A DNA stretch of 21,647 bases from Actinomycetes bacterium (GCA_023432005.1 JAEYVF010000158.1:1-21647), one strand, 5' to 3'; counted from the stretch's first letter, positions 1-7,944 are shown. A program made the numbers and translations. The notes: generated by a model from the letters alone, not told the origin.

Positions 1-278
1 GCCCGCACCTCCGCGCGCTCGAGCGCCTCCGCACGGCGACGCTCCTGCTCGAGCAGCCGCTCGGTGCGGGCGACGTCGCGCGCGGTCGCCTCGACGCGCA
101 GCTCCACGGGGGCCTCCGCCGACTCGGCCATCACGCGGATGGCGCGCTGCAGCCGCGTCGCGTTGCGCTCGGTCGCGAGGAACTCGCGGCGCCGCATCCA
201 GCTCGGCAGCAGATAGAGGAACCACAGCACGGCCGCGAGGGCGAGCATGATCGCCGTGCCCGCGCCCGAGAAGTCCAT
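1..278 (-). CDS. Membrane-anchored coiled-coil protein, unknown function (partial, C-terminus outside window)
   Basis: The visible 92 residues begin MDFSGAGTAI, followed by one hydrophobic segment at about residues 9-25 (LALAAVLWFLYLLPSWM). A basic stretch (RRRE) comes next, then a long charged, Arg/Glu-rich helix that should form a coiled coil. This suggests an inner-membrane anchor with the helical part in the cytoplasm. The gene runs off the left edge, so any C-terminal domain is unseen. I chose the ATG at 276-278 because a -10-like TACCCT (286-291, minus strand) ends seven bases before it, as at other genes here. I recall similar proteins of unknown function near RimJ-like acetyltransferases in Microbacteriaceae, but I cannot name a family. 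It lies 50 bases downstream of the acetyltransferase, on the same strand. Confidence 0.7.
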   Translation of the reverse strand, partial: MDFSGAGTAIMLALAAVLWFLYLLPSWMRRREFLATERNATRLQRAIRVMAESAEAPVELRVEATARDVARTERLLEQERRRAEALERAEVR

Positions 279-285
279 GCCGCCC

Positions 286-291
286 AGGGTA
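286..291 (-). promoter_or_regulatory. -10 box of the left-edge membrane protein gene
   Basis: TACCCT on the minus strand ends seven bases before the ATG at 278, placing the transcription start at or next to the start codon. This fits a leaderless mRNA. No convincing -35 box was seen. Confidence 0.4.
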
Positions 292-328
292 GGAGCGGAT
301 GCGGGCGAGCCCGGGGAGGCGCGCGCGG

Positions 329-973
329 CTAGTACCGCAGCGGGCGAGTCGCCGCCTGCAGGTCGACCTCCGGGATGCGCGCGGCCGACTCCGGCGCGCG
401 TCCGTCCCTCCAGCGCCGCAGCACCCCGGTCGGCACCTCCTCGACCACGAGCGCGAAGCAGAAGTGGTCGCGCCAGTCGCCGTTGATGTGGATGTAGCGC
501 CGACGCAGCCCCTCGTACCGGAAGCCCAACTTCTCGACGACCCGCAGGCTCGGCGCGTTCTCCGGACGGATGCAGATCTCCATCCGGTGCAGGCCGAGCC
601 CGAAGAAGCAGTGGTCGGTCGCGAGCGCGACGGCCGTCGGCGTGACGCCGCGGCCCGCGAAGCGCTCGGCCACCCAGTAGCCGATCGTCGTCGACGACAG
701 CGAGCCGTAGGTGATGCCCGACACGTTGAGCTGCCCCGCGAAGACGCCGTCGTGCTCGACGGCGAACGCGAGGCCCCCACCCGCGCGCGCGTGCGCTTGC
801 AGCGACCTGATCGACGCCTTCACGTCGAAGCCCGCGGGGCCGTGGGGATTGGTGGCCTCCCACTGACGCAGCCACGCGCGGTTTCCCATGAGCTCGTTCT
901 CGAGCACGCGGGCATCCCGGATGCGGATGGGGCGGATCGTGACGGATCCGTCGCTCAGGGTCGGTGTGGCCAT
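329..973 (-). CDS. GNAT family N-acetyltransferase, RimJ/RimL-like
   Basis: The 214-residue product should transfer an acetyl group from acetyl-CoA to an amino group; relatives (RimJ/RimL) acetylate protein N-termini such as ribosomal proteins. The N-terminus has the RimJ-type pattern VTIRPIRIRDA (11-21). The acetyl-CoA pyrophosphate loop is at about 104-109 (RFAGRG). The family's conserved ENAPSLRVVEKLGFRYEG follows at about 138-155. Length is normal for the group. It lies 46 bases downstream of galU on the same strand and may be read from it, although a TAGTCT box (983-988, minus) nine bases before the ATG could be its own promoter. The true substrate cannot be told from sequence. Confidence 0.9.
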   Translation of the reverse strand: MATPTLSDGSVTIRPIRIRDARVLENELMGNRAWLRQWEATNPHGPAGFDVKASIRSLQAHARAGGGLAFAVEHDGVFAGQLNVSGITYGSLSSTTIGYWVAERFAGRGVTPTAVALATDHCFFGLGLHRMEICIRPENAPSLRVVEKLGFRYEGLRRRYIHINGDWRDHFCFALVVEEVPTGVLRRWRDGRAPESAARIPEVDLQAATRPLRY

Positions 974-1019
974 CTCGGCGTCAGACTACTGGCACGCGAG
1001 GCTCCGCGATGCAGGCGCG

Positions 1020-1955
1020 TCAGCCGTCCTCGCCGCCCCGTCGCTCGTGCTCGTCGCCCGGCATCGACTGCACGAACTCGCGCAGCCACGGGCGGAACTC
1101 GGTGCCGAGGTCCTCGCGGTCGGCCGCGAGCCGCACGATCGCCTTGAGGTAGTCGAGCCGGTCGCCCGTGTCGTAGCGGCGCCCGCGGAAGACGACGCCG
1201 TGCACGCCGCCGGCCCACGTGGGCCCGGTCGCGAGCGCCTGCAGAGCGTCGGTGAGCTGGATCTCGCCGCCCTTGCCGGGAGGCGTGCGCTCGAGCACCT
1301 CGAAGATCTCGGGGCGCAGCACGTAGCGGCCGATGATGGCGTAGTTCGAGGGCGCCTCGCCCGGCGAGGGCTTCTCGACGAGGCCCGTGATCTTGACCAC
1401 GTCGTCCTCGGCGGTGCCCTCGACCGTCGCGATGCCGTACAGGTGCGTCTGGGAGGGGTCGACCTCGAGCAACGCCACGACCGTCGTGTTCTCGCGCTGC
1501 TGCACCTCGAGCATCCGCGACAGCAGCGGGTCGCGCACATCGATGATGTCGTCGCCGAGGAGCACCGCGAACGGCTCGTGCCCGACGTGCATCTTGGCGC
1601 GCAGCACGGCGTGCCCGAGGCCCTTGGGATCGCCCTGCCGCACGTAGTGCACGTCGGCGAGGTGGGTGGAGTAGTCGACCTTCTGCAGCTTCTCGTCGTC
1701 GCCCTTGCTCGAGAGCACGGCCTCGAGCTCGCCTGCGCGGTCGAAATGGTTCTCGAGCGCCGTCTTGTTGCGGCCCGTGATCATGAGCACGTCGTGAAGG
1801 CCCGCGGCGACGGCCTCCTCGACGACGTACTGGATGGCGGGCTTGTCGACGACGGGCAGCATCTCCTTCGGCATCGCCTTGGTGGCGGGGAGGAAGCGCG
1901 TGCCCAGTCCTGCGACGGGGATGACGGCCTTGGATACGGTGACGGGGGAAGCCAT
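1020..1955 (-). CDS. galU: UTP--glucose-1-phosphate uridylyltransferase
   Basis: The enzyme makes UDP-glucose from UTP and glucose-1-phosphate in the cytoplasm, feeding cell-envelope polysaccharide and glycolipid synthesis. The 311-residue protein begins MASPVTVSKAVIPVAG and carries the nucleotide-binding signature GLGTRFLPATKAMPKEMLP (about 16-34), followed by VVDKPAIQYVVEEA and the FAVLLGDD strand. All are typical of GalU and the length is normal. The reading frame is open a further 51 codons upstream, but that part overlaps the divergent cyclo-ligase gene and is low-complexity. The ATG at 1953-1955 is preceded by a -10 box TAGCCT seven bases away, so I take it as a leaderless start. The gene is divergent from the cyclo-ligase gene, with 59 bases between them. 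Confidence 0.97.
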   Translation of the reverse strand: MASPVTVSKAVIPVAGLGTRFLPATKAMPKEMLPVVDKPAIQYVVEEAVAAGLHDVLMITGRNKTALENHFDRAGELEAVLSSKGDDEKLQKVDYSTHLADVHYVRQGDPKGLGHAVLRAKMHVGHEPFAVLLGDDIIDVRDPLLSRMLEVQQRENTTVVALLEVDPSQTHLYGIATVEGTAEDDVVKITGLVEKPSPGEAPSNYAIIGRYVLRPEIFEVLERTPPGKGGEIQLTDALQALATGPTWAGGVHGVVFRGRRYDTGDRLDYLKAIVRLAADREDLGTEFRPWLREFVQSMPGDEHERRGGEDG

Positions 1956-1962
1956 ACGCTTC

Positions 1963-1968
1963 AGGCTA
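1963..1968 (-). promoter_or_regulatory. -10 box of galU (leaderless)
   Basis: TAGCCT on the minus strand lies seven bases before the galU ATG. The same hexamer stands before mscL. This supports the short start of galU. Confidence 0.5.
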
Positions 1969-2002
1969 ACCACGAAAACCCTCGTGCGGGTTACGCGCCT
2001 TT

Positions 2003-2008
2003 TACAAT
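2003..2008 (+). promoter_or_regulatory. -10 box of the cyclo-ligase gene (leaderless)
   Basis: TACAAT is followed by six bases and the GTG start at 2015. There is no Shine-Dalgarno sequence, and the start codon sits where transcription should begin. The galU -10 box on the other strand is 35 bases away, so the two promoters share this short divergent region. Confidence 0.55.
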
Positions 2009-2014
2009 CGTCGT

Positions 2015-2602
2015 GTGTCCGACCACCCGGAGAACCGGAAGCGCGCCCTGCGCGCAGAGCTCCGGGAGCGCCGCCGCATCCGCACCGCGACCGAGCGCGA
2101 GCGCGCATCCGCCGCGATCACGCAGCACCTCGTGCAGCTCGCGAGCGATCTGGACGTGGGCTTCATGTCCGCGTACCTGTCGACCCCCGACGAGCCCGAG
2201 ACGCGCGGGTTCCTGCGCTGGGCGGACGAGCACGGCATCCGGATCCTGCTCCCGGTGTCGCGCGAGGACGGCCTGCTCGACTGGGCGCCGTACGACGGCG
2301 CCGACGAGGAACAGGACATCCTCGGGATGCCGACCCCCTCGAGCGAGCTGCTCGGCCCCATCGCGATCAACGGGGTCGACCTCATCCTCGTGCCGGCCGC
2401 GAGCATCGCCCGCGACGGCATGCGACTCGGATGGGGGCGCGGCTACTTCGACAAGACGCTCGGGTCGATGGAGGGCTGCCCGCCCGTCTACGCCGTGATC
2501 TTCGACGAGGAGCTCGTCGACGAGGTGCCGGTGGAGCGCCACGACATGCCGGTGGACGGCGTCGTGACGCCGAGCGGGATCGTCTCCTTCGCAAAGCGCT
2601 GA
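2015..2602 (+). CDS. 5-formyltetrahydrofolate cyclo-ligase (MTHFS family)
   Basis: This enzyme converts 5-formyltetrahydrofolate to 5,10-methenyltetrahydrofolate with ATP, returning folate to the one-carbon pool. The 195-residue protein has the family's N-terminal basic helix (KRALRAELRERRR, about 9-21), the central AYLSTPDEPETR region, and the diagnostic loop RLGWGRGYFD (137-146). Near the end is VERHDMPVDGVVTP (about 173-186), also typical. Length is normal. The start is a GTG directly behind a TACAAT -10 box, suggesting a leaderless transcript. It is divergent from galU and is followed by mscL, which has its own promoter. Confidence 0.95.
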   Translation: MSDHPENRKRALRAELRERRRIRTATERERASAAITQHLVQLASDLDVGFMSAYLSTPDEPETRGFLRWADEHGIRILLPVSREDGLLDWAPYDGADEEQDILGMPTPSSELLGPIAINGVDLILVPAASIARDGMRLGWGRGYFDKTLGSMEGCPPVYAVIFDEELVDEVPVERHDMPVDGVVTPSGIVSFAKR

Positions 2603-2610
2603 GGGCGCTC

Positions 2611-2616
2611 TAGCCT
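2611..2616 (+). promoter_or_regulatory. -10 box of mscL
   Basis: TAGCCT followed by GG, eight bases after the cyclo-ligase stop codon. Transcription would start near 2623, giving an untranslated leader of about 40 bases with a Shine-Dalgarno sequence, unlike the leaderless neighbours. Confidence 0.45.
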
Positions 2617-2654
2617 GGGTGGAGCGGCACCGTCGCCGACCCTCCGGACAGAAT

Positions 2655-2659
2655 GGGAG
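2655..2659 (+). promoter_or_regulatory. Ribosome binding site deciding the mscL start
   Basis: GGGAG stands five bases before the GTG at 2665. This favours that codon over the in-frame ATG at 2653, which has no such site. Confidence 0.55.
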
Positions 2660-2664
2660 CTACC

Positions 2665-3072
2665 GTGAAGGGCTTCAGGGACTTCATCCTACGTGGCAAC
2701 GTGATCGACCTCGCGGTCGCCGTCGTGATCGGCGCGGCGTTCACCGCGATCGTCAATCAGATCGTGAACGCGGTCATCAACCCGGCGATCGGCGCCCTCT
2801 TCCGCGCGGACTCGCTCGACACGGCCCTGCCCGTCACGATCCCGACCACCGCGGGCGGCGAAGCCACGATGTACTTCGGCGCGGTCATCGGGGCGATCAT
2901 CAACTTCCTGATCATCGCCGCCGTCGTCTACTTCGTGCTCGTGCTGCCGGTCAACAAGCTGCGCGAGCGTCAGGCCGCGAAGAAGGGCATCGCGGAGGAG
3001 GAGGCGGGGCCCACCGAGACCCAGCTGCTGGCCGAGATCCGCGACCTGCTCGCGGAGCAGAAGCGGGTCTAG
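2665..3072 (+). CDS. mscL: Large-conductance mechanosensitive channel MscL
   Basis: MscL is a homopentameric inner-membrane channel that opens under membrane tension and releases solutes during osmotic downshock. The 135-residue protein starts with the amphipathic helix KGFRDFILRGN and continues into TM1 with the gate motif NVIDLAVAVVIGAAF. A periplasmic loop follows (about residues 50-70), then TM2 (about 71-96), then a charged cytoplasmic helix ending in AEIRDLLAEQKRV. Length is typical. The start was set at GTG 2665 because of the GGGAG site and because the family's N-terminus matches from KGFRDF. The alternative ATG at 2653 would add four residues (MGAT). Confidence 0.96.
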   Translation: MKGFRDFILRGNVIDLAVAVVIGAAFTAIVNQIVNAVINPAIGALFRADSLDTALPVTIPTTAGGEATMYFGAVIGAIINFLIIAAVVYFVLVLPVNKLRERQAAKKGIAEEEAGPTETQLLAEIRDLLAEQKRV

Positions 3073-3077
3073 CGACC

Positions 3078-3194
3078 TCACCCCCAGTGCGGGGGCTTGT
3101 CCCGTCGCATCCGCTCGTCGTTCTCCGTCGAGCTGTGGCGGGGAGGCTCGGGCGCCGGGTGCGGATCGCTCCCGGGCGGCGGTGGCGTGGTCAC
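3078..3194 (-). CDS. Small proline-rich protein ending in PPHWG, function unknown
   Basis: A 38-residue ORF starts at a GTG with a well-placed GGAGG six bases upstream and ends in NDERMRRDKPPHWG. It begins 43 bases after the stop of the helicase-like gene, on the same strand. Its first half is Pro/His-rich and looks disordered; the charged C-terminus looks like the constrained part. I recall small proteins with a similar ...PPHW tail downstream of such helicase-like genes in this family, but this cannot be verified here. The stop lies five bases from the mscL stop, so the two genes converge. A short GC hairpin (3081-3095) lies inside its last codons. Confidence 0.4.
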   Translation of the reverse strand: MTTPPPPGSDPHPAPEPPRHSSTENDERMRRDKPPHWG

Positions 3195-3237
3195 GCGTCG
3201 CCTCCGCGGCGGGCGCGGCTCGGGCGGCTGCTCCTCG

Positions 3238-6200
3238 TCAGGGTGCGGGGTGTCCGGCAACGACGGGGATCTCCTCGGTGACGGGCCCGCCCGCGAGACC
3301 GGCCATGCGCGCGATGCGGTCGGCCACGGCGTCGGGGTCGGTGAACAGCTCGAACGCGTGCACGCGCGCGTAGTGCCAGCCGAGGCGGCGCAACACCTCG
3401 GGACGCAGCCGCAGGGCCTCGCGGAGGCTGCGTGCCGTGAACACGGAGTCGGTGTCGACGACGACGCACATGCCGCCGTTCGCGGCGACGAGCCCCAGCT
3501 TGCCGCGGTGCCCGAGCGCGACGCGCAGGCCGCGGGCCTCGAGGCGACGCGAGAGGTCGACGAGCATGGGGTCGGAGTCGTCGGGCAGCGGCGGCTCGGC
3601 ACGACGGGAGGCGATCTCGCCGAGGAGCTCGGCGAGCGCGACGGCGCCGTGCTTCATCCGGCTCTCGTCGAGGTCGCCCGGCTGCACGCACGTCACGATC
3701 ACGAGGGAGCGCCGGGCGCGGGTCATGGCGACGGCGAGCAGGCGCTCCCCGCCCGGGCGACCGAGCGCGCCGAAGTCGCTCAGCACGCGGCCGTGCGGCG
3801 TGCGCCCGTAGCCGAGCGAGAACACGACGCGGTCGCGGCTCTGCGCGACGGCTCGCTCGACGGGCAGCACGGCGAACGGCTCGGCGCGCTCGCCGAGCAG
3901 GAAGTCACTGAGCGCCGGATGCGCCCCCATGGCCGCGAGCACCGCGTCCATGACGCGCACGGCGTGCTTGTCGGAGGCCGTGACGACCATGAGCGACTCG
4001 CGCGGGCGGGTCTCGGCGTGGTCGATCACGAGCTCGAGCACGCGGGCCACCTCGGCGTCGACCGACTCGACGGCGCCCGTGTCGGAGTCGGGCAGGCCCG
4101 TGCCGTTCTCGATGTAGTCGAGCGAGAGGCTGCCGTGGCCGAGGAACGATCCCGCCCACGGGAGCGCGTCGATGCGTCCGCCGTAGAAGCGGCGGTTGAC
4201 GAGCTCGGCGAGGTCCTCGCCGCCGGCGCGGTAGCTGCGGGTCAGGCTCAGGGTGGGCAGCACGGAGGCGAGCTGCGCGAACGCCGATCGGCCGTGCAGG
4301 TCGGTCTCGACGACCGCATCCGGGGTCTCGTCCTCGTCCGCCTCCGCCTCCCTCGCTGGTTGAGTAGCCCGCGAAGCGGGCGTGTCGAAACCAGCCCCGC
4401 TCTCACCCTCGGGCTCACCGTCGACGTCGACCTCGTCATCGCGCTCCGCCTCCGGCTCCTCCACCTTCGCGGCGCGCACGGGCATCCCGATGCGCGACGG
4501 GTACGCCACGGCGACGGGCGACTCCTCGCCCTCGTCGAGCCCGATGCGGAAGGGGGTCGGCGTCTGCGTGACGGGGTCGCCGAACGCGATCACCTGGCGG
4601 GCGCGACGGATGGCGCCCACGTTCTCGGCGATCGTCGTGGCGCCCGCGTCGACGAGTACGACGACGTCGACGGGCATCGTGTCGCTCACCTGGTCGACCT
4701 CGTAGGGGGAGGCGAGCCACACGGGCGCGACGGTGCGCGAGAGGTGCGGTGCGAGGCGCTGCAGCGACTCGGAGGTGATCCCGCCCGTCGTGATGAGCTG
4801 CTTGAGCGCGGCGGCCTCGTCGGGCCAGTCGATGATGCCGATGCGCCAGCTCTCCGCGAGCTGCCACGCGAGCAGCCCCGCGTTGCCCTGCTGGTGCGCT
4901 TCGTCCACGAGCCGGAAGTCGGCCTCGAGACGCTGCAGCACATCCGTCTTCGCGCCCAGGAGTGCGCGGTCGTCGACGAGGAGGCTGTCGAGAGCGGAGC
5001 GCCACCAGGCGAGCTCGAGCTCGGCGGGCACCTGCTCCTCGGGCACGTGGCGCGCGGCGAGGTCGGCGAGGAACTCGTCCAGGTCGAGGTCGCGCAGCCG
5101 CTGCATGAGCGCGCTGCGCTCCTGCAGGTTGTTGAGCACGTCCGACTCGGCGGCGAGCTGCTCGAGCAGCTCGGAGAGCTGGTGCAGGGGCAGCTCGGCG
5201 AGCTGCGTGCCGGGGGCCGTGCGGCCGAGCGGCGCGTCGAGCTCGGAGAGGTCGGCCGTCACCTGCTGCCACGCGACCTGCACGTCGGAGATGCCCGTCG
5301 GCACCTCGGGCGTGACGCCCGCCGCCACGTAGCGCTGCCACAGGATGCGCTGCTGCTGGATCGCGGTGAGCGCCTCGTGCAGATCGCCCACGTGCATGCC
5401 GGGGCGCACGTACTCCTTGGCGAGCTTCTTGAGGCGGCGACGATTGGCGCCCGACATCTCGGGGGCCTCGCGGCGCGGGGCGGTCGCGACGATGAGCTCG
5501 GCGAGCGAGCGGTCGAAGACGCTCGGCTCGAACTTGTCGAGAGTGTCGCGCAGATCGGAGAGCAGTCGCAGGTAGACGCCGAGCTCGGCGACGGTCGTGA
5601 ACGGCCGCATCCGCGTCTTGCCGATGACCTCGTTGGCGCGCACGAGCAGGCGCGGAAGGCTCTCGGCGTTGAGGCGCTTCGCGATCGCGTGAGCGCGCGC
5701 GGCCTCATCGCCCGTCGCGAACTGCGCGCCGTACCAGGGCGAGTCGCCCGGGCCGTACCGGAACTCGCCGAGACGCGCGGCCTCGACCATGGTGTTCGCG
5801 ACGCTCGCGCGGTCGCCCGCGAGTGCGCGCACGGCGCGGGGCGAGAGCCGCGCGGTCGTGGTGGGCGGATGCGGCAGCAGCGCGAGACGGGACAGCTCGG
5901 CCACGCAGTCGAAGACCGACACCCACAGGGTCCCGTCGGTGCGCGAGAGCGCCTCGCGGTAGTCGACGAGCACGCTGCGCAGGCGCACGAGCGCCTCGTC
6001 GACCTCGGCGAGCTGCGGCTGCGTCGCCTTCTCGTTGCGCGCGATGCCGCGCACCACGTCGCGGCGCAGGGTCGAGGGGGTGACGGCGAGGCCGGCGAGG
6101 CCGACATCAGCGAGCCGCTGCGAGATGCCGCGCAGGCTCGCGCGCCGCGGGCTCACGACGAGCACGCGCTTGTTCTGGCTCACGAGCATGCCGAGGGCGT

Positions 6201-7125
6201 TGACGATCGTCTGCGTCGCGCCCGTGCCGGGCATGGTGCGCACGACGAGCGAGTTGCCCGCGGCGATCTGCGCGACGATGTGCTCCTGCTCGGCGTCGGC
6301 GTCGAGCAGGAGCGTGTCGACGGAGGGGTCACGGCGGTCGGGGTCGCCCTGCTCGACGGCCTGGTAGCCCTCCTCGAGCGCCCACTTGGCGGTCGCGTCG
6401 CCCGCGACGGCGTCGAGCACGGGGTGCTCGAGGTTCTTCGCGTCGGCGAGGAGCGCCTGAGCGACCTCCTCGAACGACGAGACGACGAGGCGCGGCTGCA
6501 CGCTGATCTCGCCGAGATGCCCGGTGAGGCGACGCAGCTGGTCGATCACGGCGTTCGGCTTGAAGGTGCCGTCGTCGTCGGAGAGCGCCACGAAGGTCGA
6601 GGCGTCGAGCGAGATGCCGTACTGCTTCTCCAGGGCGCGTGCGAGGGCCGGGTTGAGCACGGCGGCGCCGCGGAGCTTGAGCTCGTAGTCGCGGCCGTGA
6701 CGCCGGATGGCGAGGGGCCGCAGCAGGAGCGGCGCGCAGTGGTCGACGCGCTCGTGCGTCCAGCGCACGATGCCGATGCCGAGGTGCACGCTGTCGAGCC
6801 CGCGGGTCGTCGACAGCTCGAGTCCCTTCGCAGTGATGCGCTCGGCGGCGATGCGAGCGGCCCGCAGGGCAAGGTCGTCGCGGATGAGCTGCGACAGCAG
6901 GGTGGGCTTGCCCGTGATGAAGCGCGCCAGGCCGCCGGGGTGGGTCGTGGAGAGCTCGATGCGGGTGGTCGGCGAGTCGACGAAGTGCAGCAGGGGGGAG
7001 GTTCCCCCGAGGCGCGACAGCTCGTCACGCCACGTTTCCCGCGCGGGGTCGGCGACCGCGGGCGGATGCGGCGCGGGCACGAGCAGCGGCGCCGTCGAAG
7101 GCGGTACGGGCGCGTTGGAGTTCAC
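3238..7125 (-). CDS. DUF4011-type superfamily 1 helicase-like protein with degenerate catalytic motifs and MTES_1575-like C-terminus
   Basis: This 1295-residue protein has an N-terminal DUF4011-like region (about 35-170: PLLHFVDSP, APLLLRPLAI, LNPALARALEKQYGI). An SF1-type helicase core follows: motif I at 298-306 (MPGTGATQT), motif II about 821-827 (VVVLVDA), motif III 849-857 (GDPVTQTPT), an RSYRA motif near 963, VVFSLGYGRT near 1100 and MTRARRSLVIVT near 1134. The last about 100 residues resemble the REase_MTES_1575 fold (VLRRLGWHYARVHAFELFTDP). Motif I lacks the ATP-binding Lys (Ala303) and motif II lacks the catalytic Glu (Ala827). The C-terminal domain lacks the expected Asp/Glu pair. 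It may be an inactive or repurposed ATPase. The frame is open to 7341, but the GTG at 7125 has GGGGAG six to seven bases upstream. An acidic linker (888-940) contains a palindromic repeat. Confidence 0.9.
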   Translation of the reverse strand: MNSNAPVPPSTAPLLVPAPHPPAVADPARETWRDELSRLGGTSPLLHFVDSPTTRIELSTTHPGGLARFITGKPTLLSQLIRDDLALRAARIAAERITAKGLELSTTRGLDSVHLGIGIVRWTHERVDHCAPLLLRPLAIRRHGRDYELKLRGAAVLNPALARALEKQYGISLDASTFVALSDDDGTFKPNAVIDQLRRLTGHLGEISVQPRLVVSSFEEVAQALLADAKNLEHPVLDAVAGDATAKWALEEGYQAVEQGDPDRRDPSVDTLLLDADAEQEHIVAQIAAGNSLVVRTMPGTGATQTIVNALGMLVSQNKRVLVVSPRRASLRGISQRLADVGLAGLAVTPSTLRRDVVRGIARNEKATQPQLAEVDEALVRLRSVLVDYREALSRTDGTLWVSVFDCVAELSRLALLPHPPTTTARLSPRAVRALAGDRASVANTMVEAARLGEFRYGPGDSPWYGAQFATGDEAARAHAIAKRLNAESLPRLLVRANEVIGKTRMRPFTTVAELGVYLRLLSDLRDTLDKFEPSVFDRSLAELIVATAPRREAPEMSGANRRRLKKLAKEYVRPGMHVGDLHEALTAIQQQRILWQRYVAAGVTPEVPTGISDVQVAWQQVTADLSELDAPLGRTAPGTQLAELPLHQLSELLEQLAAESDVLNNLQERSALMQRLRDLDLDEFLADLAARHVPEEQVPAELELAWWRSALDSLLVDDRALLGAKTDVLQRLEADFRLVDEAHQQGNAGLLAWQLAESWRIGIIDWPDEAAALKQLITTGGITSESLQRLAPHLSRTVAPVWLASPYEVDQVSDTMPVDVVVLVDAGATTIAENVGAIRRARQVIAFGDPVTQTPTPFRIGLDEGEESPVAVAYPSRIGMPVRAAKVEEPEAERDDEVDVDGEPEGESGAGFDTPASRATQPAREAEADEDETPDAVVETDLHGRSAFAQLASVLPTLSLTRSYRAGGEDLAELVNRRFYGGRIDALPWAGSFLGHGSLSLDYIENGTGLPDSDTGAVESVDAEVARVLELVIDHAETRPRESLMVVTASDKHAVRVMDAVLAAMGAHPALSDFLLGERAEPFAVLPVERAVAQSRDRVVFSLGYGRTPHGRVLSDFGALGRPGGERLLAVAMTRARRSLVIVTCVQPGDLDESRMKHGAVALAELLGEIASRRAEPPLPDDSDPMLVDLSRRLEARGLRVALGHRGKLGLVAANGGMCVVVDTDSVFTARSLREALRLRPEVLRRLGWHYARVHAFELFTDPDAVADRIARMAGLAGGPVTEEIPVVAGHPAP
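4355..4395. repeat. 41-bp palindromic REP-like element inside the helicase-like CDS
   Basis: The outer arms GCTGGTT (4355-4361) and AACCAGC (4389-4395) are exact inverted repeats. An inner stem GCCCGC-GAA-GCGGGC spans 4367-4381. The layout (GGTTTCGA...hairpin...CTCAACCA on the minus strand) matches a dispersed palindrome I recall as common between genes in Microbacteriaceae. Here it is translated in frame as AGFDTPASRATQPA (residues 911-924) within an acidic linker. No second copy was seen in the window. Confidence 0.7.
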
Positions 7126-7176
7126 GGGAATCTCCCCGGAGTCGTCATCCCGACGGTTGGCAGGCCACACACGGCC

Positions 7177-7182
7177 ACGATA
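7177..7182 (-). promoter_or_regulatory. Possible -10 box of the helicase-like gene
   Basis: TATCGT on the minus strand, about 50 bases before the GTG start at 7125. This would give a leader of about 45 bases that includes the GGGGAG ribosome binding site. Confidence 0.3.
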
Positions 7183-7306
7183 GGTCGGCTGCGCCCCGGA
7201 TCCCGGGAGCGAAACGCGTCGATCCGGCAGCCGCCGCCCCGGGCGCTCCGCGGCGTCGTTCGCGCGGATGACGACGCCGGCGGCCCACCTATGGTTGGCT
7301 GCGGGC

Positions 7307-7930
7307 GTGGATGCGGCGAGCGACCCCCGGTGGAACCACAACCTGCACTACCAGCGTGTGATCCTCGACGCACTGCCGGACTCGGCCCGCAGTGCGCTCG
7401 ACGTCGGATGCGGGGACGGGCTGCTCGTGCGCGAGCTCGCCGCACGCGTGCCCCGTGTCGTCGGCATCGACCTCGACGGCCCCTCGCTGGCTAGAGCCCG
7501 TGACGAGCTCGCGGGAATCGACTCCGCGCGCGTCGAGCTCGTCCGCGGTGACGTGATGACGCATCCGTTCGAGCCCGCGTCCTTCGACGTCGTCGCATCC
7601 GTCGCCGCACTGCACCATCTCGACGCACGCGCCGGTCTCATCCGGATGCGCGAGCTGCTCGCGCCAGGGGGGCTCCTCGGGATCGTCGGCCTGGCGTCGG
7701 TCGAGTCGCCGGCGGACGCCGCGCGCAGCGTCGCCGGGGTCGTCGCGAACCGGCCGTACCAGCTGCTCACGGGGCGCCGTCACTGGGAGCATGCGGCGCC
7801 GACCGTCTGGCCGCCCCCGGAGAGCTACCGCGCGATGCGACGGATCGTGGCCGAGCTGCTGCCGGGGGCCGTCTTCCGTGCGCACCTCTTCTGGCGCTAC
7901 ACCGTGCTGTGGACGAAGCCCCCGCGCTGA
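7307..7930 (+). CDS. Class I SAM-dependent methyltransferase
   Basis: The 207-residue product has the Rossmann-type SAM-binding glycine motif LDVGCGDG (31-38), an acidic post-I motif GIDLDG (53-58), RGDVMTHPFEPASFDVV at about 80-96 (motif II region) and LAPGG at about 118-122. These place it with Methyltransf_11/25-type enzymes; the substrate is unknown. Residues DPRWNHNLHYQRVIL near the N-terminus resemble those of related actinobacterial methyltransferases, which supports the GTG at 7307. The frame is also open from an ATG at 7268, but the 13 extra residues (MTTPAAHLWLAAG) have no ribosome binding site and cover a TATGGT -10-like box (7290-7295). It is divergent from the helicase-like gene. 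Confidence 0.88.
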   Translation: MDAASDPRWNHNLHYQRVILDALPDSARSALDVGCGDGLLVRELAARVPRVVGIDLDGPSLARARDELAGIDSARVELVRGDVMTHPFEPASFDVVASVAALHHLDARAGLIRMRELLAPGGLLGIVGLASVESPADAARSVAGVVANRPYQLLTGRRHWEHAAPTVWPPPESYRAMRRIVAELLPGAVFRAHLFWRYTVLWTKPPR

Positions 7931-7944
7931 GCGGGTCGCTCGGG

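Noticed and set aside
888..2498. Open frame of 536 codons on the plus strand across galU
   Set aside because: It is a shadow of galU and of the cyclo-ligase gene in another frame; composition is typical of antisense frames in GC-rich DNA.
3081..3095. GC hairpin between mscL and the helicase unit as a terminator
   Set aside because: The stem is about five pairs and no T-run follows on either strand, so I cannot support termination here.
3097..7494. Very long open frame of 1465 codons on the plus strand
   Set aside because: It is the antisense shadow of the helicase-like gene. The translation is low-complexity (Arg, Glu, Gly, Val, His) without any domain, while the minus strand encodes recognisable motifs.
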